DNA from: Streptomyces sp. TS71-3
GTDB taxonomy: Bacteria > Actinomycetota > Actinomycetes > Streptomycetales > Streptomycetaceae
Assembly (NCBI RefSeq): GCF_018327685.1
Contig: NZ_BNEL01000003.1
Span: 3,286,001 to 3,350,000, forward strand
Reading direction: 5' to 3'
DNA: 64,000 nt
In this document: positions 44,172 through 51,875 of the stretch, one piece after another
How positions within the stretch are numbered: the stretch's first letter is position 1
Layout of the letters: each line of letters starts with the position of its first letter
Position numbers and translations under genes: made by a program
The notes under the pieces: model-generated
What the model was told of the DNA's origin: nothing
Seen by the model: only the letters and a program-made list of their open reading frames with translations
Database searches by the model: none

Positions 44172-45209
44172 GTGATCGTCTGGATCAACGGTGCGTTCGG
44201 TGCGGGGAAGACCTCCACCGCACGGGAACTGATCGACCTGCTCCCGAACAGCACGCTCTTCGACCCCGAGATCATCGGCAGCGGCCTGTCCTGCCTGCTG
44301 CCGCCCAAGCACCTCGCCGAGGTGAGCGACTTCCAGGACCTGCCCATCTGGCGGCGGCTCGTGGTGGACACCGCCGCCGCACTGTTCGCCGAGGTGGGCG
44401 GGGTCCTGGTGGTCCCGATGACCCTGCTCCGCCAGGAGTACCGGGACGAGATCTTCGGTGGCCTCGCCGCCCGCAGGATCCCGGTGCGCCACATCGCGCT
44501 CACTCCGGCCGAAACGATACTGCGGGCCCGTATCGCGGGCCGTGAGGTGCCCGCCGACCTGCCCCGCGGCGAGCTGCGGGTACGCCAGTGGGCCTACGAC
44601 CACATCGAGCCCTACCGCACCGCCCTCGCGACCTGGCTCGCCGCCGACGCACACCTCCTGGACACCGGCGCCCTGACCGCCCATGAGACCGCGGTCCGCA
44701 TAGCCGAGGCGGTGCGCACCGGCGCCGCGCCGGTGTGCGACATAGTGCAGTCCCCGGAGCCCACCGCGGAGACCCTCGCCTCGGGGGTGCTGCTCTTCGA
44801 CGACCAGGACCGGGTGCTGCTGGTCGACCCCACGTACAAGGCGGGCTGGGAGTTCCCCGGCGGGGTCGTGGAACCCGGCGAGGCTCCGGCGCGCGCGGGG
44901 ATGCGCGAGGTCGCAGAGGAGACCGGAATAAGGCTCCACGACGTGCCCCGCCTTCTGGTGGTCGACTGGGAGTCGCCCACACCCCCCGGCTTCGGGGGCC
45001 TGCGGATGCTCTTCGACGGCGGCCGGCTGAACAGCGGTGCCGCCCGGAACGTGCTGCTGCCCGGGCCCGAGCTGCGCGACTGGCGCTTCGTCACCGAGCA
45101 GGAGGCCGCGGATCTGCTGCCGCCCGTCCGCTACGAGCGGCTCCGCTGGGCCCTGTACGCGCGGGAGCGGGGCGCCGCGGTCTATCTGGAGGCGGGCGTG
45201 CCGGTCTGA
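44172..45209 (+). CDS. P-loop kinase-Nudix hydrolase fusion
   Basis: A 345-residue two-domain protein. Residues 1-180 form a P-loop nucleotide kinase-like domain: Walker A INGAFGAGKTSTARELI, and the adenylate-kinase-like lid region LRARIAGREVPADLPRGELRVRQWA. Residues about 195-320 are a Nudix domain with GGVVEPGEAPARAGMREVAEETGI, matching GX5EX7REUXEEXGU, so pyrophosphohydrolase activity is likely. GTG start after GAGGGGGAACC. The combined activity suggests a nucleotide-derivative salvage or damage-repair enzyme; substrate unknown. Separate promoter from the lysozyme-holin pair. Confidence 0.85.
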   Translation: MIVWINGAFGAGKTSTARELIDLLPNSTLFDPEIIGSGLSCLLPPKHLAEVSDFQDLPIWRRLVVDTAAALFAEVGGVLVVPMTLLRQEYRDEIFGGLAARRIPVRHIALTPAETILRARIAGREVPADLPRGELRVRQWAYDHIEPYRTALATWLAADAHLLDTGALTAHETAVRIAEAVRTGAAPVCDIVQSPEPTAETLASGVLLFDDQDRVLLVDPTYKAGWEFPGGVVEPGEAPARAGMREVAEETGIRLHDVPRLLVVDWESPTPPGFGGLRMLFDGGRLNSGAARNVLLPGPELRDWRFVTEQEAADLLPPVRYERLRWALYARERGAAVYLEAGVPV

Positions 45210-45267
45210 GGCACCGCGCGTGCCGGCCTGCGGAACCGGAGCGCGTTCGGACCGGCGCCGGGCCTGC

Positions 45268-46008
45268 TCAGTCGCCGTACCGCCCGGCGGCGCGCACGAG
45301 TTCGCGACCGGCCTGTTCCGTGACGGGATCGCCGTGCCCGAAGCAGGCCACCTCGCAGTCGAGCGCGGCGAGCCCCCGTAGGGAGCCCGTGGCGCGGTCG
45401 CCGTCCAGGTTGAACACCCCGCGGATCACCTCCCCGGTGCTGGGCGAGGCCGCCACCGCGTCGCCGGTGAAGAGGACCCCGTGCTCCGGGAGCAGCAGCG
45501 CGACGCTGCCGTCGGTGTGCCCCGGCACACCGACGACCAGGGCGCCCCCGCCGAAGCCGAGCACGTCGCCGTCCGCCAGTTCGCGGACCTCCGCGGGGTA
45601 CACCGGCCGTACCGGCATCGGTGGAAGCCGCCGTACCGCCTCCGCGTGGAGGGGCACCTCCCACTCCTCGAACACGGGCCGCGGTCCCCGTGCCGTGCCA
45701 CGCACGAAGGGTGCGTCGAGGCGGTGCGCCAGCACCGTGGCACCGCTGATCTCCGCGAACTCCCCGGCCCCGCCCGCGTGGTCCTCGTGGAAGTGCGTCA
45801 GCACCACCCGGCGTACGTCGCGTGGATGCCGCCCGAGCCCTGCCAGCGCACCCGCGATCAGCGGCCCGGCGCCGAACGCCCCCGCGTCGATCAGCGTGAG
45901 GTCGTCGTCCCCGTCCCGCCACAGGTAGGCCTGCCCCACGGCGAAGCGCAGCAGATGCAGACGCGGACGCACCTCGATGACCTGCACACCGTCCCCCACA
46001 TCGTCCAT
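45268..46008 (-). CDS. Metallo-beta-lactamase-fold hydrolase
   Basis: A 246-residue MBL-fold enzyme. The dinuclear zinc site is complete: LTHFHEDHAGG, the His in VVGVPGHTDGSVAL, the bridging Asp in LFTGDAV and the final His in CFGHGDPV. The N-terminal VGQAYLWRDGDDDLTLIDAG is typical of glyoxalase II/quorum-lactonase-like members. No signal peptide, so it is cytoplasmic. Substrate not predictable. ATG at 46008; a long open extension upstream is not supported by codon or ribosome-site evidence. Confidence 0.88.
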   Translation of the reverse strand: MDDVGDGVQVIEVRPRLHLLRFAVGQAYLWRDGDDDLTLIDAGAFGAGPLIAGALAGLGRHPRDVRRVVLTHFHEDHAGGAGEFAEISGATVLAHRLDAPFVRGTARGPRPVFEEWEVPLHAEAVRRLPPMPVRPVYPAEVRELADGDVLGFGGGALVVGVPGHTDGSVALLLPEHGVLFTGDAVAASPSTGEVIRGVFNLDGDRATGSLRGLAALDCEVACFGHGDPVTEQAGRELVRAAGRYGD

Positions 46009-46229
46009 GCGCCGACGGTAGGCAGCGGAGCCGGACGGACGCCAGCGAGCTACGCCGTGGGCAGACAGGCGAGCCACGCGCCGGGGAGGAGAGGGGGCAT
46101 GGACGGGAGGGAGGAGAGGGACCCGCGATCCGGGAGGGGAGGAAAGGACGGGCCGGAGGAGAGAGAACCTTGCCCCTGGCCGGATCACGGGGCCCAGGGA
46201 TACATGCCTCGGACGACTCCGGAACCGCG

Positions 46230-46275
46230 GCGACCACCCCGGGGGCGGCAGGCGCCCCGCCCCCGGGGTGGTCGC
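46230..46275 (-). terminator. Terminator of the M20 peptidase gene
   Basis: Perfect 18-bp stem (46230-46247 and 46258-46275) with a 10-nt loop, seven bases past the M20 stop on the minus strand. Confidence 0.87.
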
Positions 46276-46281
46276 AGGTCG

Positions 46282-47634
46282 TCAGACCGCGTAGTTCCGA
46301 AGGAACAACGCCTCGGCGATCGCCAGCCGCCGCAACTCGTCCGGCGAGACGCTCTCGTCCACGGCGTGGATCCGCGCCTCGGGCTCGCTCAGGCCGATCA
46401 GCAGGATCTCCGCCTCCGGGTAGAGCCCGGCGAGGGTGTTGCAGAGCGGAATCGATCCGCCGTGGCCCGCGAACTGCATCTCCTGGCCCGCGTACGCCTC
46501 GCTCATCGCGCGGGCCATCGCCGCGTAGGCCGGGCTGTCCGTGCCGGCCCGGAACGCCTGCCCCTGGCCGGTCTTCTCGCAGCGCACCCGCGCACCCCAC
46601 GGAGCGTGCGCCTCGCAGTGCGCCGTCAGCAGCCTGGCCGCCTCCGACGCGTCCGTACCCGGCGGCACCCGCAGGCTGACCAGCGCCCGGGCACCCGCCT
46701 GCACGGACGGGGTGGCGCCCACGACGGGCGGGCAGTCGATGCCGAGCACCGTCACGGACGGCCGCGCCCAGATGCGGTCGCTGACCGTACCCGAACCGGT
46801 CAGCTCCACCCCCTCGCGCACGCTCGCGTCCCGGCGGAAGTCGTCCTCCGGGTACTGCAGGCCCTCCCAGGAGCCGCCGCCGTCCAGGCCGTCCACCGCC
46901 GTGGAACCGTCCTCGGCGCGCAGCGAGTCCAGGATGCGGATCAGCGCGGCCAGCGCGTCGGGCGCCGCACCCCCGAACTGCCCGGAGTGCAGGTTCCCCT
47001 CCAGCGTGTCCACCTGCACCCGCACCAGCGCCATACCGCGCAGCGAGGTCGTCACCGTCGGCAGGCCGAGGCGGAAGTTGCCCGCGTCGCCGATCACGAT
47101 CGTGTCGGCCCTCAACAGCTCCGGGTGCTGTTCCGCATACCGTTCGAGACCGCCCGTGCCCTGCTCCTCCGAGCCCTCGACGATCACCTTGACGTTCACC
47201 GGGACCTCACCCGCGGCCTTCAGGGCGCGCAGCGCCAGCAGGTGCATCACCAGGCCGCCCTTGCAGTCCGCCGCGCCCCGTCCGTACCAGCGTCCGTCCC
47301 GCTCGGTCAGCTCGAACGGGGGAGTGGTCCAGCCTGCCTCGTCGAGCGGGGGCTGCACGTCGTAGTGCGCGTACAGCAGCACCGTCGGGGCGTTCGCGGG
47401 ACCCGGCAGGTACCCGTAGACCGACTGCGTGCCGTCCGGGGTGTCCAGCACGGCGACGTCCTGGAAGCCCTCGGCGCGCAGCGCGCCGACGATCCAGGAG
47501 GCCGCCCCCTCGCTCTCGCTCCTCGGGAACTGCGCGAAGTCCGCCACCGACTTGAAGGCCACCAGTTCCGTGAGCTCCTCCCTGGCCCGGGACATCAGGG
47601 CGGCGACGGCATCGGTGATCGTGTTCGGTGACAT
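46282..47634 (-). CDS. M20/M25/M40-family dipeptidase
   Basis: A 450-residue di-zinc peptidase of the carnosinase/CNDP-like branch. Metal ligands: LLYAHYDVQPP, RGAADCKGGLVMHLLALRAL, VEGSEEQGTGGLE with the general-base Glu, VIGDAGNF, and the last His in RIHAVDESVSPDELR. The lid domain segment LEGNLHSGQFGG is typical. It cleaves short peptides in the cytoplasm. GAGGAG lies nine bases before the ATG. Divergent from the flavoprotein gene, terminated by an 18-bp hairpin. Confidence 0.92.
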   Translation of the reverse strand: MSPNTITDAVAALMSRAREELTELVAFKSVADFAQFPRSESEGAASWIVGALRAEGFQDVAVLDTPDGTQSVYGYLPGPANAPTVLLYAHYDVQPPLDEAGWTTPPFELTERDGRWYGRGAADCKGGLVMHLLALRALKAAGEVPVNVKVIVEGSEEQGTGGLERYAEQHPELLRADTIVIGDAGNFRLGLPTVTTSLRGMALVRVQVDTLEGNLHSGQFGGAAPDALAALIRILDSLRAEDGSTAVDGLDGGGSWEGLQYPEDDFRRDASVREGVELTGSGTVSDRIWARPSVTVLGIDCPPVVGATPSVQAGARALVSLRVPPGTDASEAARLLTAHCEAHAPWGARVRCEKTGQGQAFRAGTDSPAYAAMARAMSEAYAGQEMQFAGHGGSIPLCNTLAGLYPEAEILLIGLSEPEARIHAVDESVSPDELRRLAIAEALFLRNYAV

Positions 47635-47890
47635 GGATCGCGCTCCTCGTAGGTGCGGGGCCGGGTGCCCGTGCCCCCACCGGGTCGGTGGTACGGCCGC
47701 GGACCGCTCGCGGCGGCCGCGCGGGTGGCGGCGGACGCCGGAGCGCGTCCGCCTTGAACGGTGCCGCACCGCTGCCGGCGCGCACCGGTGAATATGATGA
47801 TGATCCTCCCACAGGGGCGAGTGGCCGGGGCCACCGTAGGATGCCCGGGAAAGGTGTGCGAGGCGGCTTGATCGGGAGCGGTAGACCATC

Positions 47891-49093
47891 GTGAGCAGCG
47901 ACAATTCTTCGGACGACGCTCTGCAGGTGTGGGACGTCGTCGTGGTGGGAGCGGGACCCGCGGGAGCCAGTGCCGCGTATGCGGCAGCCGTCACCGGACG
48001 CCGCGTGCTTCTACTGGAGAAGGCTGAGCTGCCCCGGTACAAAACCTGCGGCGGTGGCATCATCGGGCCGTCCCGGGACTCCCTGCCGCCCGGGTTCGAG
48101 CTGCCGCTCCAGGACCGGGTGCGCGCGGTCACGTTCTCGATGAACGGCAGGTACACCCGTACCCGGCGGTCCTCGCAGATGCTCTTCGGCCTGGTCAACC
48201 GCCCCGATTTCGATCAGCAGCTGGTGATGCACGCGCAGAAGGCCGGCGCCGAACTGCGCACCGGCGTCACCGTCTCGCGGGTGGAGCAGCACGGCCCCTC
48301 CGTGCCCGACCGGCGCACCGTCGCCGTCGTGCTCCAGGGCGGCGAGACGCTGCTCGCACGAGCGGTGGTCGGCGCCGACGGCAGCGCGAGCCGCATAGGA
48401 GCCCATGTCGGCGTGAAGGTCGACCAGGTCGATCTGGGCCTGGAGGCGGAAATCCCGGTTCCGGAGACCGTCGCCGAGGACTGGGCGGGCCGGGTGCTGA
48501 TCGACTGGGGGCCGATGCCGGGCAGCTACGGCTGGGTGTTCCCGAAGGGCGACACGCTGACCGTCGGCGTGATCTCCGCGCGCGGCGAGGGCGCGGCCAC
48601 CAAGCGGTACCTGGAGGACTTCATCGGCCGGCTGGGGCTCGCGGGCTTCGAGCCGAACATCTCCTCCGGGCACCTCACGCGCTGCCGCAGCGACGACTCG
48701 CCGCTGTCCCGCGGCCGGGTCCTCGTGTGCGGCGACGCGGCGGGGCTGCTGGAGCCCTGGACGCGCGAGGGCATCTCCTACGCACTGCGCTCCGGGCGGC
48801 TGGCGGGGGAGTGGGCGGTGCGCATCGCCGAGGCCCCGGACGCCGTCGACGCGCGCCGCCAGGCCCTGAACTACACGTTCGCGATCAAGGCCGGCCTCGG
48901 CGTCGAGATGAGCGTCGGCAAGCGGATCCTCGCCGTCTTCGAACGCCGTCCCGGCATGTTCCACGCCGCGATCACCGGTTTCAGGCCCGCCTGGAACGCG
49001 TTCACCCGCATAACGCGTGGATCGGCCTCCCTGGCGGACATCGTGCGGACGCATCCGGTCGCGGGGCGGGCGCTGAACGCCCTGGACCGCTAG
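47891..49093 (+). CDS. Geranylgeranyl reductase family flavoprotein
   Basis: A 400-residue FAD-dependent oxidoreductase of the geranylgeranyl reductase family, which hydrogenates isoprenoid chains such as those of menaquinone or phospholipids. FAD motifs: DVVVVGAGPAGASAAYAAAVTGRRVLLLEK, the ADGSASRIG block, and VLVCGDAAGLLEPWTREGISYALRSGRLAGE. The substrate region RYKTCGGGIIGPS holds the family Cys. GTG start. Followed by a 15-bp tandem repeat. Single gene. Confidence 0.9.
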   Translation: MSSDNSSDDALQVWDVVVVGAGPAGASAAYAAAVTGRRVLLLEKAELPRYKTCGGGIIGPSRDSLPPGFELPLQDRVRAVTFSMNGRYTRTRRSSQMLFGLVNRPDFDQQLVMHAQKAGAELRTGVTVSRVEQHGPSVPDRRTVAVVLQGGETLLARAVVGADGSASRIGAHVGVKVDQVDLGLEAEIPVPETVAEDWAGRVLIDWGPMPGSYGWVFPKGDTLTVGVISARGEGAATKRYLEDFIGRLGLAGFEPNISSGHLTRCRSDDSPLSRGRVLVCGDAAGLLEPWTREGISYALRSGRLAGEWAVRIAEAPDAVDARRQALNYTFAIKAGLGVEMSVGKRILAVFERRPGMFHAAITGFRPAWNAFTRITRGSASLADIVRTHPVAGRALNALDR

Positions 49094-49100
49094 CGGTCCG

Positions 49101-49205
49101 GGGAGCCGAGGCCCGGGAAGCCGAGGCCCGGGGAGTCGAGGCCCGGGGAGTCGAGGCCCGGGGAGTCGAGGCCCGGGGAGTCGAGGCCCGGGGAGTCGAG
49201 GCCCG
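49101..49205. repeat. 15-bp tandem repeat, seven copies
   Basis: Unit GGGAGTCGAGGCCCG; five perfect copies preceded by two slightly diverged copies, beginning eight bases after the flavoprotein stop. The remaining sequence to 49401 holds no gene. Length suits a variable-number repeat. Confidence 0.92.
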
Positions 49206-49401
49206 GAGGGAGCAACTCTGCGGTGTCCTGGCTGCCGGTGGCGGTGCGTTCGGAGGTACGGGTGCGGTGCCACCGGCGGTGCGGGCGCTGGGACCGGCGC
49301 TGGGACCGGCGAGTGCGACCGGCCGCGGCGGGCTCGCTGAGCGTACTGGTGCCGGGGGTGCAGCCTGTTGGCGTGCAGGGGTAGCGGGTCCAGGCGCCTG
49401 G
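49206..49401. other. Gene-free continuation of the 49.1-kb repeat region
   Basis: Together with the repeat this makes 308 bp without a gene between the flavoprotein and nitroreductase-like genes, which converge here. GC-rich with GGGACCGGCGCTGGGACCGG doublets; no terminator stem stands out. Confidence 0.4.
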
Positions 49402-49854
49402 TCAGTCGATCACCGTGATGCGGAACACCGGGTGGCGGGGCGCGGCCGCCAGCAGCTCGGCATCCGTGGAGTCCGCGGTGACCTCGTCGAAGTAGCGGCT
49501 CACCTGCCATCCCCACTTGGCGAGGTACGCCCGAAGGACCACGGGCTTCTCGGCGTCCGGCAGCTCGACCGCCGTGAACTCCTGCGTCCTGCTTCCCACC
49601 TGGAGGCGGCCACCGCCGGCCGCCCGCATGTTCCGGACCCACTCGGAGTCGCCCCGGGCCGAGACAAGGTACGGCCCACCCTCGTACGGCAACGGGTTGA
49701 CCGGCAGCCGGCGCCACTCGCCGCTCTTGCGGCCGCGCACCGAGAGCTCGGCCGCGCCGACCAGGCTCACCCCGTGCCGCGCCAGCCAGCTGACGAACCC
49801 GCCGACCGCCTTGTCGATGCGCTTGGGCTGAATATAACGCTGCGTGCTGGTCAT
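49402..49854 (-). CDS. F420-dependent nitroreductase/quinone reductase-like protein (DUF385)
   Basis: A 150-residue protein of the deazaflavin (F420)-dependent nitroreductase family, related to mycobacterial Ddn. The typical block is ELSVRGRKSGEWRRLPVNPLPYEGGPYLVSARGDSEWVRNMRA, followed by VGSRTQEFTAVEL. It probably reduces quinones or nitro compounds at the membrane face. ATG at 49854 with GGAGGACACC upstream. The promoter region contains two GAGCA-G-TGCTC palindromes and words identical to those before the TetR gene at 51876, so that regulator is the likely repressor. Confidence 0.85.
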   Translation of the reverse strand: MTSTQRYIQPKRIDKAVGGFVSWLARHGVSLVGAAELSVRGRKSGEWRRLPVNPLPYEGGPYLVSARGDSEWVRNMRAAGGGRLQVGSRTQEFTAVELPDAEKPVVLRAYLAKWGWQVSRYFDEVTADSTDAELLAAAPRHPVFRITVID

Positions 49855-49976
49855 GGTGTCCTCCGTGAAAACGGGGTGGTGTGCCGCCACCGGTCGGGCG
49901 AGGGGCGCCGCGGTTGCGTGGCGGGCACGTACGCCTGGGCTGGGGCTCTGGGATCGAGTGCGCTGCTCTTCTTTGT

Positions 49977-49987
49977 GAGCAGTGCTC
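49977..49987. promoter_or_regulatory. TetR-type operator copy in the nitroreductase promoter
   Basis: GAGCA-G-TGCTC, an 11-bp palindrome with 1-bp centre; half-site TGCTCT also at 49964-49969. Confidence 0.55.
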
Positions 49988-50032
49988 TCTGTTTGCCTGG
50001 TGGCAGTCTGTATGACTGGTTGGCCGATTGCA

Positions 50033-50045
50033 AGAGCAGTGCTCT
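50033..50045. promoter_or_regulatory. TetR-type operator, perfect copy
   Basis: AGAGCA-G-TGCTCT, perfect 13-bp palindrome. It is followed by CGAAAG; the 13-mer GTGCTCTCGAAAG recurs at 51846-51858 just before the TetR gene. Confidence 0.6.
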
Positions 50046-50286
50046 CGAAAGTGTGCGGTGCTCTCGGGTGGGTGCGGTGCCCTGCCGTGGGGGCAGGTGT
50101 CTGGCTGCTGGGGTTCGCTGTCCGATGTCCGGCCTTCGGTCTTCGACGTTCGGTCGTTGGTCGCCGGGGCGGCGGCCGTCGCGGCGACGGTCGCTGGGTC
50201 GTTGGAGCCGCACCGCACACGTCCACCCGTGTCCGTAGCCCTGGCGTCCGGATGTCCATCCATCCGGATGGCGCGCTTGACTCCCA

Positions 50287-50304
50287 TTGCTGCATATACA
50301 ACAC
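50287..50304. promoter_or_regulatory. MarR operator at the marR promoter
   Basis: TTGCTGCATATACAACAC matches the 18-bp palindrome TTGnTGTATATACAnCAA (50791-50808) at nearly all fixed positions. It lies 8 bp before the MarR start codon, fitting autorepression. Confidence 0.65.
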
Positions 50305-50312
50305 TCTGGGGT

Positions 50313-50753
50313 GTGGATACTTCTTCCGTTGACGAGATCGCGCGCGACTGCCTGGCGGTGCGCATACGGCTGATCGGCCGGGCTCTGACGAGCCTCTATG
50401 ACGGCGCCCTCGACGGTCATGGTTTGACCATTGCCCAGGTCAACCTCATGGCCGCGCTGGGCAAGGCTGGTCCGTGCCCGCCGTCGAGGCTTGGCGACGT
50501 GCTGCAGCTGGAGAGGTCGACGGTCAGCCGGAATCTGAATCTGCTGCTGAACCGCGGCTGGGTCGAGGCCTTGTCGTCTGACGCGAAAGGGATACGGGAG
50601 GTTGCGCTCACCCTTGCCGGCCGAGCCAAGATCGAGTCTGTGATGCCTGAATGGCAAGCGGCTCAGCGGCAGGCCAGGGAACTTCTCGGTACGACGGGGG
50701 TCGGCGAGATTCAGAGGATCGCGAGCAGTATGGGGTATGCGCCGGGCGCCTGA
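50313..50753 (+). CDS. MarR-family transcriptional regulator
   Basis: A 146-residue MarR repressor. Helices DEIARDCLAVRIRLIGRALTSLYDGAL and GLTIAQVNLMAALGKAG lead to the recognition helix RLGDVLQLERSTVSRNLNLLLNRGWVEAL and the wing DAKGIREVALTLAGRAKI. GTG start is tentative; the ribosome site is weak. An operator-like palindrome overlaps its leader and the same palindrome precedes the downstream SDR gene, so it probably controls both. Codon usage has more A/T in third positions than the neighbours, hinting at recent acquisition with the SDR gene. Confidence 0.85.
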   Translation: MDTSSVDEIARDCLAVRIRLIGRALTSLYDGALDGHGLTIAQVNLMAALGKAGPCPPSRLGDVLQLERSTVSRNLNLLLNRGWVEALSSDAKGIREVALTLAGRAKIESVMPEWQAAQRQARELLGTTGVGEIQRIASSMGYAPGA

Positions 50754-50790
50754 CTGAACCGGGGTGAGTCAAGAGGATTTCAATCCACGC

Positions 50791-50808
50791 TTGTTGTATA
50801 TACATCAA
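50791..50808. promoter_or_regulatory. MarR operator upstream of the SDR gene
   Basis: TTGTTGTATATACATCAA is a palindrome at 16 of 18 positions (TTGnTGTATATACAnCAA), 40 bp before the SDR start. The same word lies at the MarR promoter. Confidence 0.7.
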
Positions 50809-50847
50809 CATTTCCCAAGAGCAAGCAAGGACAAGAAGGGGAAGCGC

Positions 50848-51708
50848 ATGAACGCCTTCTTTGCGAACAAAGTAGTACTGGTCACCGGCGCGTCACGAGG
50901 AATCGGCAGGGACGTCGCGCTGGCCTTTGCCCGGGAGGGAGCACGGCTGGTTCTTGCGGCCCGCTCGGCCGACCGGCTCGCTCAGGTGGAGGGCGAGGTA
51001 CGCGATCTGGGTTCGGAAGCGCTGTCGGTACCGACTGACGTGACCTCCCCCGATGCCGTGACGGCCCTGGTGGACGCTGCGACGAAGCGATTCGGGCGAA
51101 TCGACGTACTGGTGAACAACGCTGGAATCGGGAGGGTTGGCCTTATCGAATCGGCGGGGTTTGAGGACAACGTCCGGCAAACCCTTCGGGCGAGCCTTTT
51201 CGGGATGATCAGCGTGACCCAAGGCGTGCTCCCGGTTCTTCGGCGGCAGGGGTCGGGCGCGATCGTCAACATGTCGTCCGTGATGGGGCGCAAGGCGTTC
51301 TCTCGATTCGGCTCGTACGCGATCGTGATGCATGCGGTCTCCGCCTTCTCGGACAGCCTTCGCCAGGAGGTGGCCGACAGCGGTATCCGGGTCTCGGTGA
51401 TCCATCCGGCGATCACCGCCACCGACCTGTTGAGGGAGGCCGACGAAACCGAGATGCCTCCGCCGTTCCGGCACATGACCCCGCTGACGTCGCAAGGTGT
51501 TGCCCGAGCTGTGGTGGCCGCCGTCCGGCATGGGAGGCGGCGTGTGGTGCTCCCGCGAACTGCGAACATGCTGCTGCTCGGCGAGGCTCTGTCGCCTCGC
51601 ATCGGCGACTTGATCGCCTCGGCTCTCGCGCAGCGGCCCATCGCCCGCTTGCTCCGCATGAGCCGCGGGAAGAACTACCACGAAACGATCTTGAGTAACC
51701 CGAGCTGA
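50848..51708 (+). CDS. SDR-family protein lacking the catalytic lysine
   Basis: A 286-residue short-chain dehydrogenase-like protein. The NAD(P) motif VLVTGASRGIGRDVALAFAREGARLVLAAR and NNAG are intact, and the catalytic Ser (VNMSSVMGR) and Tyr are present, but the Y-x-x-x-K motif reads SYAIVMHAVSAFSDSLRQE: Met replaces Lys. A single A-to-T change (AAG to ATG) explains this. Activity as a dehydrogenase should be impaired. ATG preceded by AAGGGGAAG. Controlled, it seems, by the adjacent MarR through the palindrome 40 bp upstream. Somewhat lower GC than its surroundings. Confidence 0.85.
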   Translation: MNAFFANKVVLVTGASRGIGRDVALAFAREGARLVLAARSADRLAQVEGEVRDLGSEALSVPTDVTSPDAVTALVDAATKRFGRIDVLVNNAGIGRVGLIESAGFEDNVRQTLRASLFGMISVTQGVLPVLRRQGSGAIVNMSSVMGRKAFSRFGSYAIVMHAVSAFSDSLRQEVADSGIRVSVIHPAITATDLLREADETEMPPPFRHMTPLTSQGVARAVVAAVRHGRRRVVLPRTANMLLLGEALSPRIGDLIASALAQRPIARLLRMSRGKNYHETILSNPS

Positions 51709-51802
51709 TAAGCGTGGCGCCGAGGGCCACGGGTGAGGTTTGCGCGTGGCCAGGGAGGGTTCGGACGGCTGCCCTCCTGCCGGGTGGCTCGACGTCGTGA
51801 CG

Positions 51803-51858
51803 GAGCGGTGCTCTCGTTGTGGAGCATCGCTTCCCTTTGTGTGCGGTGCTCTCGAAAG
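51803..51858. promoter_or_regulatory. TetR operator cluster upstream of the TetR gene
   Basis: GAGCGGTGCTC (51803-51813) is a near-palindrome; GCGGTGCTCTCG occurs at 51805-51816 and again at 51843-51854, the latter extending to GTGCTCTCGAAAG. All match words in the nitroreductase promoter (50033-50066). Confidence 0.6.
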
Positions 51859-51875
51859 CATGGCAGACTGCGCAC

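Larger units (their letters stand above)
49855..50312. other. Regulatory region between nitroreductase and MarR genes
   Basis: 458 bp of divergent promoter DNA with lower GC content than the surroundings. It holds two TetR-type palindromes on the nitroreductase side (49977-49987, 50033-50045), an extra half-site copy at 50055-50066, and a MarR-type palindrome next to the MarR start (50287-50304). No coding region supported. Confidence 0.6.

Noticed and set aside
49101..49205. Possible CRISPR-like or coding pentapeptide repeat
   Set aside because: No unique spacers, unit only 15 bp, no cas genes, and no start codon or ribosome site supports translation; it is a simple tandem repeat.
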